From positions 124,001-188,000 of the forward strand of contig NZ_JAAQQR010000007.1 in NCBI RefSeq assembly GCF_011742555.1: a stretch of DNA of 64,000 nucleotides, written 5' to 3'. A program made the translations under genes and the position numbers. This DNA comes from Luteibacter jiangsuensis (GTDB taxonomy: Bacteria; Pseudomonadota; Gammaproteobacteria; Xanthomonadales; Rhodanobacteraceae). Each line of letters begins with the position of its first letter. Positions within the stretch are counted from its first letter, which is position 1. Below are positions 1 through 9,467 of this stretch, piece by piece. The notes beneath the pieces are model-generated. The model ran no database searches. It saw nothing but the letters and a program-made list of their open reading frames with translations, and had not been told where the DNA came from.

Positions 1-1870
1 GCGACTCCGAGGCCTCCTTGAGATCAAGCAATCGCGCACTGGGATCGGCCGACGCGACCGCGGCGGCCACAGCGGCCGCATCGTGCACGCCGCTCAGCGT
101 CGACAGTCCGACCCAATGATCGCCCCGCGCCGAAAGCATCGCGGCGAGGCGCTGGCCCAGCGGCGATCGCGCAAACATCTCCGGCGTCAGCAACGGGGCT
201 GTGCGGGCGGTTTCCACGTCGTCGACGAACGGAGCGAAAAGGTCCTTGCGGAACGGAAGACCCTGGAGCGCCGCGGTCAACGCGGCATCGAGCGTGGGAC
301 GGTCGGGCAGTTTCGCCTGCCGCGCACGCTGCGTCGCCAGGTCGGGCAAATAGATGGACGGCAGCTCGAAACCGTCCAGCGCCTTCGCGGCCACCTGTTC
401 GCGCAGGCGCGGCTCCAGCTTTGCCGATGCCGTCAACACGGCGTCCGCCGTCTTTGCCTGCACCACCAGGAGGTAACGCACATCGGGCGCACCGAGTTCG
501 CCACGCAGTCGCGCGTCGGTCATCAGCAGGTCGCGCGGCAGGGGCGTGAGCGCCGAAAGATCGTTCTGCCAGAAGGGACCGGGGGCGAATACGATCATCG
601 CCACCACGGCGGCGGCGATGGGAATCGGCAACCAGCGCGGACGCGGCAGGGCATCCAGCCACGCGCGGAAGGCGGCCAGCCCAGGCATGCCGGCAACATC
701 GCGGGCATGCTCCGGCAACAGGTAAGGCAGTGCGTAGCGGGTGCTGAAGCCCGCGGCCAGCAGGCCTGTGATCGTGAACACCGCCAGTTGCTTCAAACCG
801 CCGACGCCGGACGCGTAGAAGGCAAGGTAAGCGATGCACGCGGAAGCGATGGCGGTGAGCAGAAGAGGCCACAAACCACGCACGCTGGCGACGGCCGATT
901 CGCCTTCGCGGCGGTGGCTGAGAAGGCGGATCGGGTATTCCTGCGCTACGCCGAGCAGGGTGAAGCCGAAGGCCAGCGTGATCCCGTGCACTTCGGGAAA
1001 GCAGACCGTCAGCATCGCGATGCCGGCCAGTCCACCCGTCGCCACAGGCAAGGCGCCCAGCAGGAGACTGCTCACGCTCCGGTAGGCGGCCAGCATCAGC
1101 ACGATGAAGCCGATGGTCGAGATGCGGCCGATCCAGTCGGCCTCGTCCCGCGTCTGCGCATTCACCATCACGGTGAAATAGCCCGGGCCGGTGATCGTGA
1201 GATGCGAACCACCGCTGCCCGGCAAGGCGGCGAACGCCGCCCGCAATTGCCCGATGGCCTGTTCCTGCGCGCCGGGGTCGAAGCCTGCACCGCGCGTCTG
1301 CGCCAGCAGTAAGGCTTCGCCGCGCGAAGAGAACCACACGCCTTCGCGCACCTCCGGCGAGCGCACGGGCGTCCATCGTTCGGCGAGCTTCAGCGTCTCG
1401 AGTGTGGGATCGCGCGGCAGCAGGCCTTTGAGCAAGGTGGCCGCCGGCGAGCCCAGGTCGTCGAGGCGTTGCTGCAGCTGGTCGGCGAGGTAGGCCTCGT
1501 CGAACGACTCCGTATCGAGCGTCGGCGAGAGGAGGTAGCGGTAAGGCAGCAGCGCGCTGTCGAGCATGCCGACGTCGAAGTCGCCGTTCACCACCTGGGT
1601 GAACGCGGGATCCTTGCGCAGCGCCTGCGCCAGCCCGCGGCTGAGCGAGGCCTTCGCGGCGTCGTCGCCGCCGTCGATGGCCACGAGCAGCAGGCGCGAG
1701 CCAGGACCCTCGCCCACCTGCTCCATGAGCAGCTTCTGATCGGGCGTGGTCGGTGCCGGCATGAAACTGCGCAGGTCGGTGCCGACCTTCAGCTGCGTGG
1801 CGACCAACGCTCCGAGTAACGCGAGGACGACGATCCAGGCGACGAGCAGACCGAGGCGCGCGCCCCTCAC
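1..1870 (-). CDS. MMPL/RND-family exporter of the pigment cluster (3' end cut by window edge)
   Basis: An uninterrupted minus-strand frame runs from a GTG at 1870 off the left edge, giving about 623 residues. It opens with one hydrophobic segment (LGLLVAWIVVLALLGALVA), then a periplasmic-type region with the motif TDLRSFMPAP, then further membrane segments, as in MMPL/RND predicted exporters. In xanthomonadin and aryl-polyene clusters such exporters sit next to a LolA-like protein and are thought to move the pigment lipid from the inner membrane; that role is inferred from context. The GTG overlaps the TGA of the LolA-like gene by 4 bp, so translation is probably coupled. The C-terminal membrane half is missing because the window ends. 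Confidence 0.8.
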   Translation of the reverse strand, partial: MRGARLGLLVAWIVVLALLGALVATQLKVGTDLRSFMPAPTTPDQKLLMEQVGEGPGSRLLLVAIDGGDDAAKASLSRGLAQALRKDPAFTQVVNGDFDVGMLDSALLPYRYLLSPTLDTESFDEAYLADQLQQRLDDLGSPAATLLKGLLPRDPTLETLKLAERWTPVRSPEVREGVWFSSRGEALLLAQTRGAGFDPGAQEQAIGQLRAAFAALPGSGGSHLTITGPGYFTVMVNAQTRDEADWIGRISTIGFIVLMLAAYRSVSSLLLGALPVATGGLAGIAMLTVCFPEVHGITLAFGFTLLGVAQEYPIRLLSHRREGESAVASVRGLWPLLLTAIASACIAYLAFYASGVGGLKQLAVFTITGLLAAGFSTRYALPYLLPEHARDVAGMPGLAAFRAWLDALPRPRWLPIPIAAAVVAMIVFAPGPFWQNDLSALTPLPRDLLMTDARLRGELGAPDVRYLLVVQAKTADAVLTASAKLEPRLREQVAAKALDGFELPSIYLPDLATQRARQAKLPDRPTLDAALTAALQGLPFRKDLFAPFVDDVETARTAPLLTPEMFARSPLGQRLAAMLSARGDHWVGLSTLSGVHDAAAVAAAVASADPSARLLDLKEASES

Positions 1871-2511
1871 ATTGCGCCGCCGCACTGCGCGATGAGGCCC
1901 TCGCGGGTGGGTTCCGCCGGCATCTTCGCGGCGAGGTCGCCCAGGAGATCGATGGACGTGTCGCCGTCGCTTTCGTCCATGCGCATGCAGCGGGCGAGCT
2001 GGCCGGTGCCGTAGACGTGGATGCCGGCGATCTGCTTCGCGATGCGCGCGTCGCGCGGGGTCAGGGTAAGGCGCCAGCGGTCGGCATCGCGGCCGAGCGT
2101 GACATCGAACGACTGGCCGAGGCGCGACGGATCGCCCGCCAGAAGGGCGACGAAGCTGTCGAGCAGCACCTGCAGCTGCGGCGCCCGCTTCAGCGAGAAG
2201 CTGCGCGGCTTCTTGCCTTCGCGTTCCTGGGTCACCTCGCCGTCGGCGATGGTCGAGACTTCCTTCGTGGGCGTCTCGACACGGCGTTCAAGGCGGTCGC
2301 CGCCGAGCCAGGCGAGTTCGCCCGACACCACCAGCGGCTTGTCCAGCACACGCATGAAACGCGCTTCCGCGAATGGCGTGCGCGCAGGGGCCGGACGATT
2401 CAGGCTGGCGATCAGCGCTTTCGCATCGTCCGCGTCAGGCGTCGGAGTGGCGAGGCAGGTGAGCGGCAGCAGCAGGCTCGTCAGCAGGGCCAGTTTCTTG
2501 CCAGAAGTCAT
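1867..2511 (-). CDS. LolA-like outer-membrane lipoprotein carrier-related protein
   Basis: A 214-residue protein with an N-terminal signal peptide (KLALLTSLLLPLTCLA, cleavage near residue 21) followed by a region of the LolA/LolB-like beta fold type. The 'FAEARFMRVLDKPLVVSGELAW' region (about residues 47-68) is the usual LolA-related start of the fold. It should act in the periplasm, probably carrying an acyl or pigment lipid between the exporter and the outer membrane. It overlaps the 3' end of the acyltransferase gene by 77 bp and the start of the MMPL exporter gene by 4 bp, so the three form one operon. The specific cargo is inferred from cluster context, not from the sequence. Confidence 0.8.
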   Translation of the reverse strand: MTSGKKLALLTSLLLPLTCLATPTPDADDAKALIASLNRPAPARTPFAEARFMRVLDKPLVVSGELAWLGGDRLERRVETPTKEVSTIADGEVTQEREGKKPRSFSLKRAPQLQVLLDSFVALLAGDPSRLGQSFDVTLGRDADRWRLTLTPRDARIAKQIAGIHVYGTGQLARCMRMDESDGDTSIDLLGDLAAKMPAEPTREGLIAQCGGAM

Positions 2512-3382
2512 AGAAATTGAACCAGTTGAAGGGATAAAGGCGGGCGTAGTGCTCCACCCGGGCAGCGTACCTTGCCACGAGGGCCTCGAGCATGGCCGCG
2601 CGCTGGCCGCGCGGAATGTCGATACCGTCGGAAAACGCCTCGAAGATCAACCGGTAACGGTTGCCGCCGAGATAAATGCCCATGCACAGCACCACGGGAA
2701 TCTTCAACGCCGCGGCCAGCAACCAGGGCCCGGCCGGAAATGGCGCGGGCTTGCCCAGGAACGGCACCCGGCACACAGTTTCGTGGCGGTGCCCCCGGTC
2801 GGCAAGGAGGGCCACCATGCCGCCCTGCGCAGCGCCTTCGGCCATGGCGAGCGCCACGGAGGCGCCACCGCGCGAGGCGTCGATGACCGCCGCGCCCACG
2901 TCCGGCGCAAGCGCCTCGAGCACTGCCGTGAGGGCCGGGGTCTTCTGCTTGTCGAGGACCACGCGCAGCGGGACGTCGGGACGGCGGCCGCCCAGCGCGC
3001 GCAGCGCTTCGAAACTGCCCTGGTGGGAGCCGACCAGCAGCACGCCGCGGCCGGCGTCGATGCAACGATCGAGCGCATCGAGGCCTTCCACCTCCACGAC
3101 GAAGTCGCGTTCGCCGCGCGCCAGGAAGAACAGGCGGTCGAGCAGCGTGGCGGCGAACATGTGAATGTGCCGGAACACGTCGTACGCCGTCACCGGCCGG
3201 TGCAACACGCGGGCGAGGTAGGCACGCGAAGCGGCGCGTTCGTCGCGCCGGCGCAGGAAGAAATAGAACGCGATCGGATACAGGAGCACGCGCGCCACAC
3301 CGCGCCCGAGGCGCAGGGCGATCGTACGGATCAGCCAGATGGCGAACCAGCCGCCGCCCTCGCGCTGCTGCCAGTGGCTCAT
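2435..3382 (-). CDS. LpxL/HtrB-like acyltransferase of the pigment cluster
   Basis: A 315-residue membrane-associated acyltransferase. The catalytic HX4(D/E) box of lauroyl/myristoyl acyltransferases is visible as HQGSFE at residues 120-125, preceded by a hydrophobic N-terminal region (IALRLGRGVARVLLYPIAFYF). It ends with aromatic-rich NWFNFYDFW. The start at 3382 (MSHWQQ) overlaps the stop of the dehydratase gene by 4 bp; an upstream frame extension is low-complexity and lacks family similarity. In aryl-polyene/xanthomonadin clusters this enzyme class is proposed to attach the polyene acyl chain to a lipid acceptor. Family assignment is firm; the substrate is inferred. Confidence 0.85.
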   Translation of the reverse strand: MSHWQQREGGGWFAIWLIRTIALRLGRGVARVLLYPIAFYFFLRRRDERAASRAYLARVLHRPVTAYDVFRHIHMFAATLLDRLFFLARGERDFVVEVEGLDALDRCIDAGRGVLLVGSHQGSFEALRALGGRRPDVPLRVVLDKQKTPALTAVLEALAPDVGAAVIDASRGGASVALAMAEGAAQGGMVALLADRGHRHETVCRVPFLGKPAPFPAGPWLLAAALKIPVVLCMGIYLGGNRYRLIFEAFSDGIDIPRGQRAAMLEALVARYAARVEHYARLYPFNWFNFYDFWQETGPADEPAAAAHLPRHSDA

Positions 3383-3687
3383 GCGGCCTCCAGCGTGCCG
3401 CGCAGCAGCATGTCGCCGCCCCGGCGCACCGTGAAGCGGAAGCGCGAATCGCCCGCGGCCACGAGTTCCAGCTCGGCGTCCTCGTCGGGCAGGAGCGGCG
3501 CGACGAACTTCGCATCCACCACCTGGCGCACGGTGAGCCCTCGCCACGCGCGCAGGGCCTCGGCCGCGGCCTCCAGCAGCAGGACGCCGGCCACGATGGG
3601 CCGGCCGGGGAAATGGCCGGCAAAGCTCGGGTGCGCCCCCGCGAAACGCAGCGGACGCACGCAGGACGCGTGGTCGGATTCGGTCAT
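3379..3687 (-). CDS. FabZ/ApeI-like 3-hydroxyacyl-ACP dehydratase (hotdog fold)
   Basis: A small single-domain hotdog protein of 102 residues. The motif HPSFAGHFPGRPIVAGVLLLE is the FabA/FabZ-type active-site segment, with the catalytic His and the PG-V loop. It would dehydrate a 3-hydroxyacyl-ACP intermediate to the trans-2-enoyl form during polyene chain building. I chose ATG 3687 because a GGAG sits 6 nt upstream; ATG 3693 and 3708 in the same frame are alternatives. It lies 55 bp downstream of the acyl carrier protein gene and overlaps the acyltransferase gene by 4 bp. It lacks the usual acidic catalytic residue context of full FabZ, so activity is inferred from family. Confidence 0.75.
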   Translation of the reverse strand: MTESDHASCVRPLRFAGAHPSFAGHFPGRPIVAGVLLLEAAAEALRAWRGLTVRQVVDAKFVAPLLPDEDAELELVAAGDSRFRFTVRRGGDMLLRGTLEAA

Positions 3688-3742
3688 CGACATCTCCGGG
3701 CGAAGCAAACCACGCCCTGGGAAAGTGCGGCCTGAACGGCGA

Positions 3743-4015
3743 TCAGGCGGCGGCGCGATGCTGTTCGATATGCTCCGACAGCGTCCGCAGGCTCGTGAAG
3801 ATGGTGCGATTGTCGGGGTTGTCGGACTTCAGCTGGAAGCCGTAGCGCTTGGAGACGGCCAGCGCGATCTCCAGGGCATCGATGGAATCGAGACCCAGAT
3901 CGCCGCCGAAAAGCGGGGCTTCCGGGTCGATTTCCTGGGGTTTCACCGATTCGAGGTTGAGGCTGGTGACGATGAGTTCGGCCAGTTCTTTCTGTGCTGC
4001 GGTCTGCGTTGCCAT
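3743..4015 (-). CDS. Acyl carrier protein of the pigment cluster
   Basis: A 90-residue acyl carrier protein. The 4'-phosphopantetheine attachment motif is GDLGLDSIDALEI, with Ser44 as the modified residue, and an acidic helix II follows. It should carry the growing polyene chain for the ketosynthases, reductases and dehydratases of the cluster, which lie mostly beyond the left edge. It is the first gene of the minus-strand operon and diverges from xanB2 across a short spacer, the same arrangement reported for xanC next to xanB2 in Xanthomonas. The housekeeping AcpP is a different, more acidic protein, and the neighbours argue this one is pathway-dedicated. Confidence 0.88.
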   Translation of the reverse strand: MATQTAAQKELAELIVTSLNLESVKPQEIDPEAPLFGGDLGLDSIDALEIALAVSKRYGFQLKSDNPDNRTIFTSLRTLSEHIEQHRAAA

Positions 4016-4160
4016 TGATGTTTCCAGGTCCTGGATATTCCTGCCTCCCCCCGGATGGCAGCGGCCGCGGAGTTTATCACAGGGGTCTTAGCCCCAGCTT
4101 CGCAGCCGTTCAGGCGGGCGTATGCGGATCGTTCACGCCGCGGCGCGGGAACGGGACGAT

Positions 4161-5183
4161 ATGATGGCCCGACTGCGTTTGACGGAAGACTCGATGCTCC
4201 CAGGAAGCGAAATGCGCGAGGCCGCGCGCCACACCATCCATGCCGCGCCGGCTGTCGGCTACGTGCCGGGAACGGCGGTGCTTTCGCCTTCCACGCTCGC
4301 TGCGTTCGGATTCGGCACCCCCGGTACGGGGCCCGACGACCCGCGCTGGCTGCGCGTGGCACTGGCGCCCTTGGGGGAGCCGGCGAGCGAAGTCTGGGAA
4401 GTGAACGGTGAAGTGGTGGCCGGGCGCGAGGGCGAATTGCGCTGGTCTCGCGGGGGCGGCTGGCTGTTCGCCGCCGTGGAGTGCCATGAGGAAGACCACG
4501 GCGGCACGGAAGGCGCAGCGCGTCACGCCTACCGCCTGCTGTCGGGCTTCGTCGCCGGTGCGGCGGAGCAGCACGTGCAGCGGATATGGAATTACCTCGG
4601 CGCGATCAACGAGGGCAAGGACGACGACGAGCGCTACAAGCACTTCTGCACGGGCCGCATCGGTGGCATGGGCGACGTATTCGCGCAGGGTTTCCCCGCG
4701 GCGACCGCCATCGGCCACCATGCGGACCCAGGCCTTCTGCAGGTCTACCTGCTCGCCACCGACCGTCCGGGCACGCGCGTGGAAAATCCTCGCCAGGTAA
4801 GCGCCTGGCGCTACCCGCGCCAGTACGGCCGCACGCCGCCCAGTTTCGCCCGCGCCACACTGCTGCCGGCCGGCGACGCACTCGCCATCTCCGGTACCGC
4901 GGCCGTGGTGGGCCATGCGTCCGCGCATGCCGGCGACATCGAGGCCCAACTGGCCGAGACGCAGCGGAACCTCGACGCACTGCTCGCCGCCGGCGGCCTC
5001 CCCGGCGGATTCGGCGCCTCGGCGCCGCTGAAGGCCTACGTGCGCCATCCCGAACATGCCGACGCGGTGCGGGCCTTCGCGGAGACACACTTCCCGGATG
5101 CACCGCTCGTGCTGCTGCATGGCGACATCTGTCGCGCCGAGCTGCTCATAGAGATCGACGGCTGGCGCTATCGGCACCCCTGA
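4161..5183 (+). CDS. xanB2: XanB2-like chorismatase (3-/4-hydroxybenzoate synthase)
   Basis: About 340 residues, of the pteridine-dependent deoxygenase-like/FkbO-Hyg5 chorismatase family. Recognisable segments are the IWNYLGAINEG motif, the CTGRIGGMGDVF segment and the C-terminal LLHGDICRAELLIEIDG end. Established knowledge for Xanthomonas XanB2 is conversion of chorismate to 3-hydroxybenzoate (pigment precursor) and 4-hydroxybenzoate (ubiquinone precursor). It is divergent from the pigment operon, as in Xanthomonas. The start is uncertain: ATG 4161 (then ATG 4164) follows GGGACGAT, while ATG 4122 would add 13 residues. Its stop lies 20 bp before a REP-like palindrome. Confidence 0.88.
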   Translation: MMARLRLTEDSMLPGSEMREAARHTIHAAPAVGYVPGTAVLSPSTLAAFGFGTPGTGPDDPRWLRVALAPLGEPASEVWEVNGEVVAGREGELRWSRGGGWLFAAVECHEEDHGGTEGAARHAYRLLSGFVAGAAEQHVQRIWNYLGAINEGKDDDERYKHFCTGRIGGMGDVFAQGFPAATAIGHHADPGLLQVYLLATDRPGTRVENPRQVSAWRYPRQYGRTPPSFARATLLPAGDALAISGTAAVVGHASAHAGDIEAQLAETQRNLDALLAAGGLPGGFGASAPLKAYVRHPEHADAVRAFAETHFPDAPLVLLHGDICRAELLIEIDGWRYRHP

Positions 5184-5202
5184 TACCGCCGTTCGGCACC
5201 AC

Positions 5203-5303
5203 GTAGGAGCGCGCCCTGCGCGCGACATCTTTTCGCGACAGTGTTCAAGCTGGCGCGCCAGCTCCGAGGCTTCGCGAAAAACTGTCGCGCGCAGGGCGCG
5301 CTC

Positions 5304-5307
<4 letters not shown>
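5203..5307. repeat. REP-like inverted repeat, GTAGGAGCGCGC family, copy 1
   Basis: Two perfect 25-bp inverted arms (5203-5227 and 5283-5307) beginning GTAGGAGCGCGCCC enclose a 55-bp centre that itself holds smaller palindromes (TTCGCGA, CTGGCGCGCCAG). The same arm family recurs at 15249 and 41057. The element separates the convergent xanB2 and glmU genes, and its right arm contains the glmU stop codon (TAG read on the minus strand). Confidence 0.9.
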
Positions 5308-6683
<1,376 letters not shown>

Positions 6684-6749
6684 GGATTCGGCAGCCTGCC
6701 TTGAGCGAGGGGCGCACTTTCGCGCGTTTGCCCCGCCCTGCCAAGTCGG

Positions 6750-7826
6750 CTACTCGTCCTTAGGCCGCTCGGTCAGGTGCTCCAGGCTGGGCTTGTACGC
6801 TTCCACGAACGCGTTGCGCAGAATACCCAGGATGGCCTCGATCGGCGAAACGTTCCTGTCGCCGATCGTGCCCGAGATCGGCACGCGCGTGGCGAACTGG
6901 TCCTTGGACTGGTTCTTGAAGATCTTGGTGACGCCTTCCGCCACGGCCTCGTAGGCAAGCTTGAGCGGATTCTTCTTTTCCTGTTCGACGTCCTGCTTCC
7001 AGCTGAAGATCTTCAGTCCGTGGAAAAGGGGCTTCGCATAGCCTTCCAGCCGACGGTCGCGCGCCTGCAGCTCCATGAAGAAGTCGCCTTCGCCGCCAGC
7101 GAAATCCAGCCCGCTGTATGCGCGCGCGAGATCGTTAGCCTTCACCAGCTTGATGTTGCGAACGCTCAGCTCGTAGCGGAAGTCGCCGGTCTCCTCGAGC
7201 GGGTCGAACTCCGCCCGCGTTTCCAGCGGGGCATCGCCCAGCACCTTGGCCGTGGCATGCATGTGCGCCACGCGCGAGCCGCCCTCGCGCTGCACGTTGG
7301 TGAGGTTCGTGGCGGTACCGTTCACCTCGGTCATCTTCAGGTCCACCTTGGGACTGGAGACGAAATTGTGGAAGGTGACCGTACCGTTCATGACGTTCAA
7401 CTCTTCGATACGGGTCGGCACCAGTGCGCGCAACTGCGCGCGCCAGTCGACGCCCTTACCCGTCTGTGTGTCGCCCTCGCCGCGACCGTCGACGAAGTTC
7501 AGCACCGGCTCATAGAAATCCACCTTGCCGCGCAGGCGACCGCGCGAGAGGGCCAGCCAGCTCAGGGAAATGTCGGCGCGCGCCGTGTCGAAGAACGGCA
7601 CCGGCACCTTGCCGTCCACCTTCTGGATCGTGAGGTGGTCGATCGAATACGCCCCGCGCCATAAGTGGATGTCGATGTCGGCGATATGGCCCGAATAGGC
7701 GCCCATGCGCGAGAGCCTGCCGTTGAGGTAATCGAGCACGACATAGGGCAGCGCGATACGGCCGACGATCAGTACGACGGCAATGACACCGATGATCCAG
7801 AAACTTCGACGATAACGGGTTCGCAT
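6750..7826 (-). CDS. DUF748/AsmA-like inner-membrane-anchored protein
   Basis: A 358-residue protein with an N-terminal membrane anchor (FWIIGVIAVVLIVGRIALPYVV, residues 9-30) and a large periplasmic part. The pattern 'VLDYLNGRLSRMGAYSGHIADIDIHLWRGAYSI...L' and 'FYEPVLNFV' is typical of DUF748/AsmA-like proteins, which adopt repeating beta-groove folds. Related families bridge lipids across the periplasm or support outer-membrane homeostasis, but no specific role can be read here. It lies directly upstream of glmU on the same strand and may be co-transcribed with it. Its start is the first ATG before the membrane segment. Confidence 0.75.
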   Translation of the reverse strand: MRTRYRRSFWIIGVIAVVLIVGRIALPYVVLDYLNGRLSRMGAYSGHIADIDIHLWRGAYSIDHLTIQKVDGKVPVPFFDTARADISLSWLALSRGRLRGKVDFYEPVLNFVDGRGEGDTQTGKGVDWRAQLRALVPTRIEELNVMNGTVTFHNFVSSPKVDLKMTEVNGTATNLTNVQREGGSRVAHMHATAKVLGDAPLETRAEFDPLEETGDFRYELSVRNIKLVKANDLARAYSGLDFAGGEGDFFMELQARDRRLEGYAKPLFHGLKIFSWKQDVEQEKKNPLKLAYEAVAEGVTKIFKNQSKDQFATRVPISGTIGDRNVSPIEAILGILRNAFVEAYKPSLEHLTERPKDE

Positions 7827-7941
7827 GGGGGAGAGACACCGTGGGCGGACTGAGCGAGTGTGACGGCCGGGTGGTCGTCATTTCATGAATTCGGAAGTCT
7901 GGACATCCAAAGTCCTAGGAAAATGGTTCCAGACGAAAGTG

Positions 7942-7969
7942 TTGACAGCCGTTGACGAACCGGCATACC
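7942..7969 (+). promoter_or_regulatory. Putative sigma-70 promoter of the leu/ilv operon
   Basis: A consensus -35 TTGACA (7942-7947) is followed after 16 nt by CATACC (7964-7969). A start point about 7 nt downstream would place the leader-peptide ATG (7979) only a few bases into the transcript. The leader ATG has no Shine-Dalgarno sequence, so it may be read as a leaderless or near-leaderless message. The -10 match is weak. Confidence 0.55.
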
Positions 7970-7978
7970 TTCGACGAC

Positions 7979-8107
7979 ATGACGCAGCGCAACACCCATG
8001 GCCGCTTTGCCCTGAACCGACTTACGTCGGTGGTCGGCAAGCTGCGTCTCGGCAGCGGCCTCCTTCTTATTAGCCTTGTACTTATTACCTGCGGAGGTGC
8101 GGGCTGA
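7979..8107 (+). CDS. Leu/Ile/Val attenuator leader peptide (42 aa)
   Basis: ATG 7979 opens a 42-codon frame ending with TGA 8105-8107. Residues 28-36 are LLLISLVLI, encoded by 8060-8086, so eight of nine consecutive codons specify leucine, isoleucine or valine. This is the signature of branched-chain operon leader peptides such as IlvL and LeuL. A rho-independent terminator follows 50 bp after the stop, and leuA starts at 8228. The peptide itself is not expected to have a function; ribosome progress through the Leu/Ile/Val codons senses charged tRNA levels. No Shine-Dalgarno is visible. Confidence 0.85.
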   Translation: MTQRNTHGRFALNRLTSVVGKLRLGSGLLLISLVLITCGGAG

Positions 8108-8190
8108 GGGCAAGTGTCCAGGTGAAATAAGAAGCAAAACCTGAAGACTCCCAAAGAACCCCGCACCCGGTAACGGATGCGGGGTTTTTT
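8096..8190 (+). terminator. Transcription attenuator with antiterminator of the leu/ilv operon
   Basis: The terminator stem is ACCCCGCA (8158-8165) with TGCGGGGT (8178-8185), followed by a T run to 8190. An alternative pairing is GGTGCGGG (8096-8103) with CCCGCACC (8160-8167), 8 bp and perfect, which consumes the left arm of the terminator. The 8096-8103 strand sits just after the Leu/Ile/Val codon run and overlaps the end of the leader frame, so a stalled ribosome would leave it free (read-through), while a ribosome at the stop codon would mask it (termination). This is the classical attenuation geometry. Confidence 0.85.
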
Positions 8191-8227
8191 ATTGCCCGGC
8201 CCGCCTCATTCACGAGCGGAGCCAGAC

Positions 8228-9457
8228 ATGAATCCAGCAAACCAGGGCAGCACCGACGCCGTCGACAGCGACGTAGGCGGGCGCGTGCGCATCTTCGACA
8301 CCACCTTGCGCGACGGCGAGCAGGCCCCCGGCTTCTCGATGGACCGGCGCGCCAAGCTGCGCATGGCGCATGCCCTGGAGGAACTCGGCGTCGACATCAT
8401 CGAAGCCGGCTTCCCGCAAGCCTCTCCCGACGACTTCGCCGCCGTGGCCGAGATCGCGAGGACGCTGAAAGCACCCACGATCGCCGCACTGGCCCGATGT
8501 CAGGATGTGGACATCGACAGTGCGGGCAAGGCGCTGCAAGGCGCCAGGCATTCACGGATACACCTGTTCCTCTCCACCTCCCCCCTGCACCGCGAGCACA
8601 AGCTCGGCAAAAGCCGGCAGGAAGTCATCGACATCGCCGCCTCCGCCATCCGGCGCGCCAAGGCCCTCGTTCACGAAGTCGAATTCTCCGCCGAAGACGC
8701 CCTCCGCACCGAACCCGACTTCCTCGCCGAAGTCTTCTCCGTCGCCGTCGAAGCCGGCGCCAGCGTACTCAACGCCCCCGACACCGTCGGTTACGTCACC
8801 CCTTCCGAGATCCACGCCATGTTTACCTACCTGCGCGAGCACGTACGCGGGGCGGACAAGGTGATGTTCTCGGCCCACTGCCACGACGACCTGGGCATGG
8901 CCGTCGCAAACACCCTGGCTGCCATCTCCGCGGGCGCACGGCAGGTCGAGTGCACCATCAACGGCATCGGCGAACGCGCCGGCAACGCCGCCCTGGAAGA
9001 AGTGGTGATGGCGCTGCACACGCGCCAGCCGCTGTTCGGCGTGGAGACCGGCATCGTCACGCAACGCCTGTTCCCCACCTCGCGCCTGCTCGCCGAAGTC
9101 ACCGGGCAACCCGTGCCGCGCAACAAGGCCATCGTGGGCGACAACGCCTTCGCGCACGAGTCGGGCATCCATCAGCACGGCATGCTGAAGCATCGCGGCA
9201 CCTACGAAATCATGCGGCCGCAAGACGTCGGGGCGAAGACCTCGCTGGTCCTCGGCAAGCATTCCGGCCGTCACGCGCTGCGCCAGCGCCTCGAGGAACT
9301 GGAGTTCGAGGTGGACGAAGCCACGCTCGACACCGTCTTCGAGAGTTTCAAAAGCCTTACAGACAGACAGCGCTCGATCACAAACGATGACCTCGTCGCG
9401 CTGATGGACAAACACCAAAACCCCAACCACACCGCCGCCGTCGCGGTCGAGTCCTGA
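8228..9457 (+). CDS. leuA: 2-isopropylmalate synthase (short form without regulatory domain)
   Basis: A 409-residue enzyme that condenses acetyl-CoA with 2-oxoisovalerate, the committed step to leucine. The DRE-TIM metallolyase signature is [13 protein letters not shown] (residues 23-35), with the metal-site HCHDDLGMA and [14 protein letters not shown] motifs and the subdomain motif [12 protein letters not shown]. It is about 110 residues shorter than the usual 510-525-residue LeuA, ending where the C-terminal leucine-binding regulatory domain would start. ATG 8228 follows GGAG; an upstream in-frame ATG (8177) lies in the attenuator stem and is rejected. It is the first structural gene of the operon, 10 bp before ilvE. 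Confidence 0.93.
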   Translation: MNPANQGSTDAVDSDVGGRVRIFDTTLRDGEQAPGFSMDRRAKLRMAHALEELGVDIIEAGFPQASPDDFAAVAEIARTLKAPTIAALARCQDVDIDSAGKALQGARHSRIHLFLSTSPLHREHKLGKSRQEVIDIAASAIRRAKALVHEVEFSAEDALRTEPDFLAEVFSVAVEAGASVLNAPDTVGYVTPSEIHAMFTYLREHVRGADKVMFSAHCHDDLGMAVANTLAAISAGARQVECTINGIGERAGNAALEEVVMALHTRQPLFGVETGIVTQRLFPTSRLLAEVTGQPVPRNKAIVGDNAFAHESGIHQHGMLKHRGTYEIMRPQDVGAKTSLVLGKHSGRHALRQRLEELEFEVDEATLDTVFESFKSLTDRQRSITNDDLVALMDKHQNPNHTAAVAVES

Positions 9458-9467
9458 AGGAGCACCC

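Noticed and set aside
2021-4018. A 665-codon plus-strand open frame opposite the pigment operon.
   Set aside because: Composition is low-complexity Arg/Ala; four overlapping minus-strand genes with recognised motifs explain the same DNA.
7905-7940. A CCTAGGAAAA sequence resembling the receptor module, upstream of the leu/ilv promoter.
   Set aside because: It lacks the 17-nt-spaced GTGACTTTCGG partner and is probably chance.
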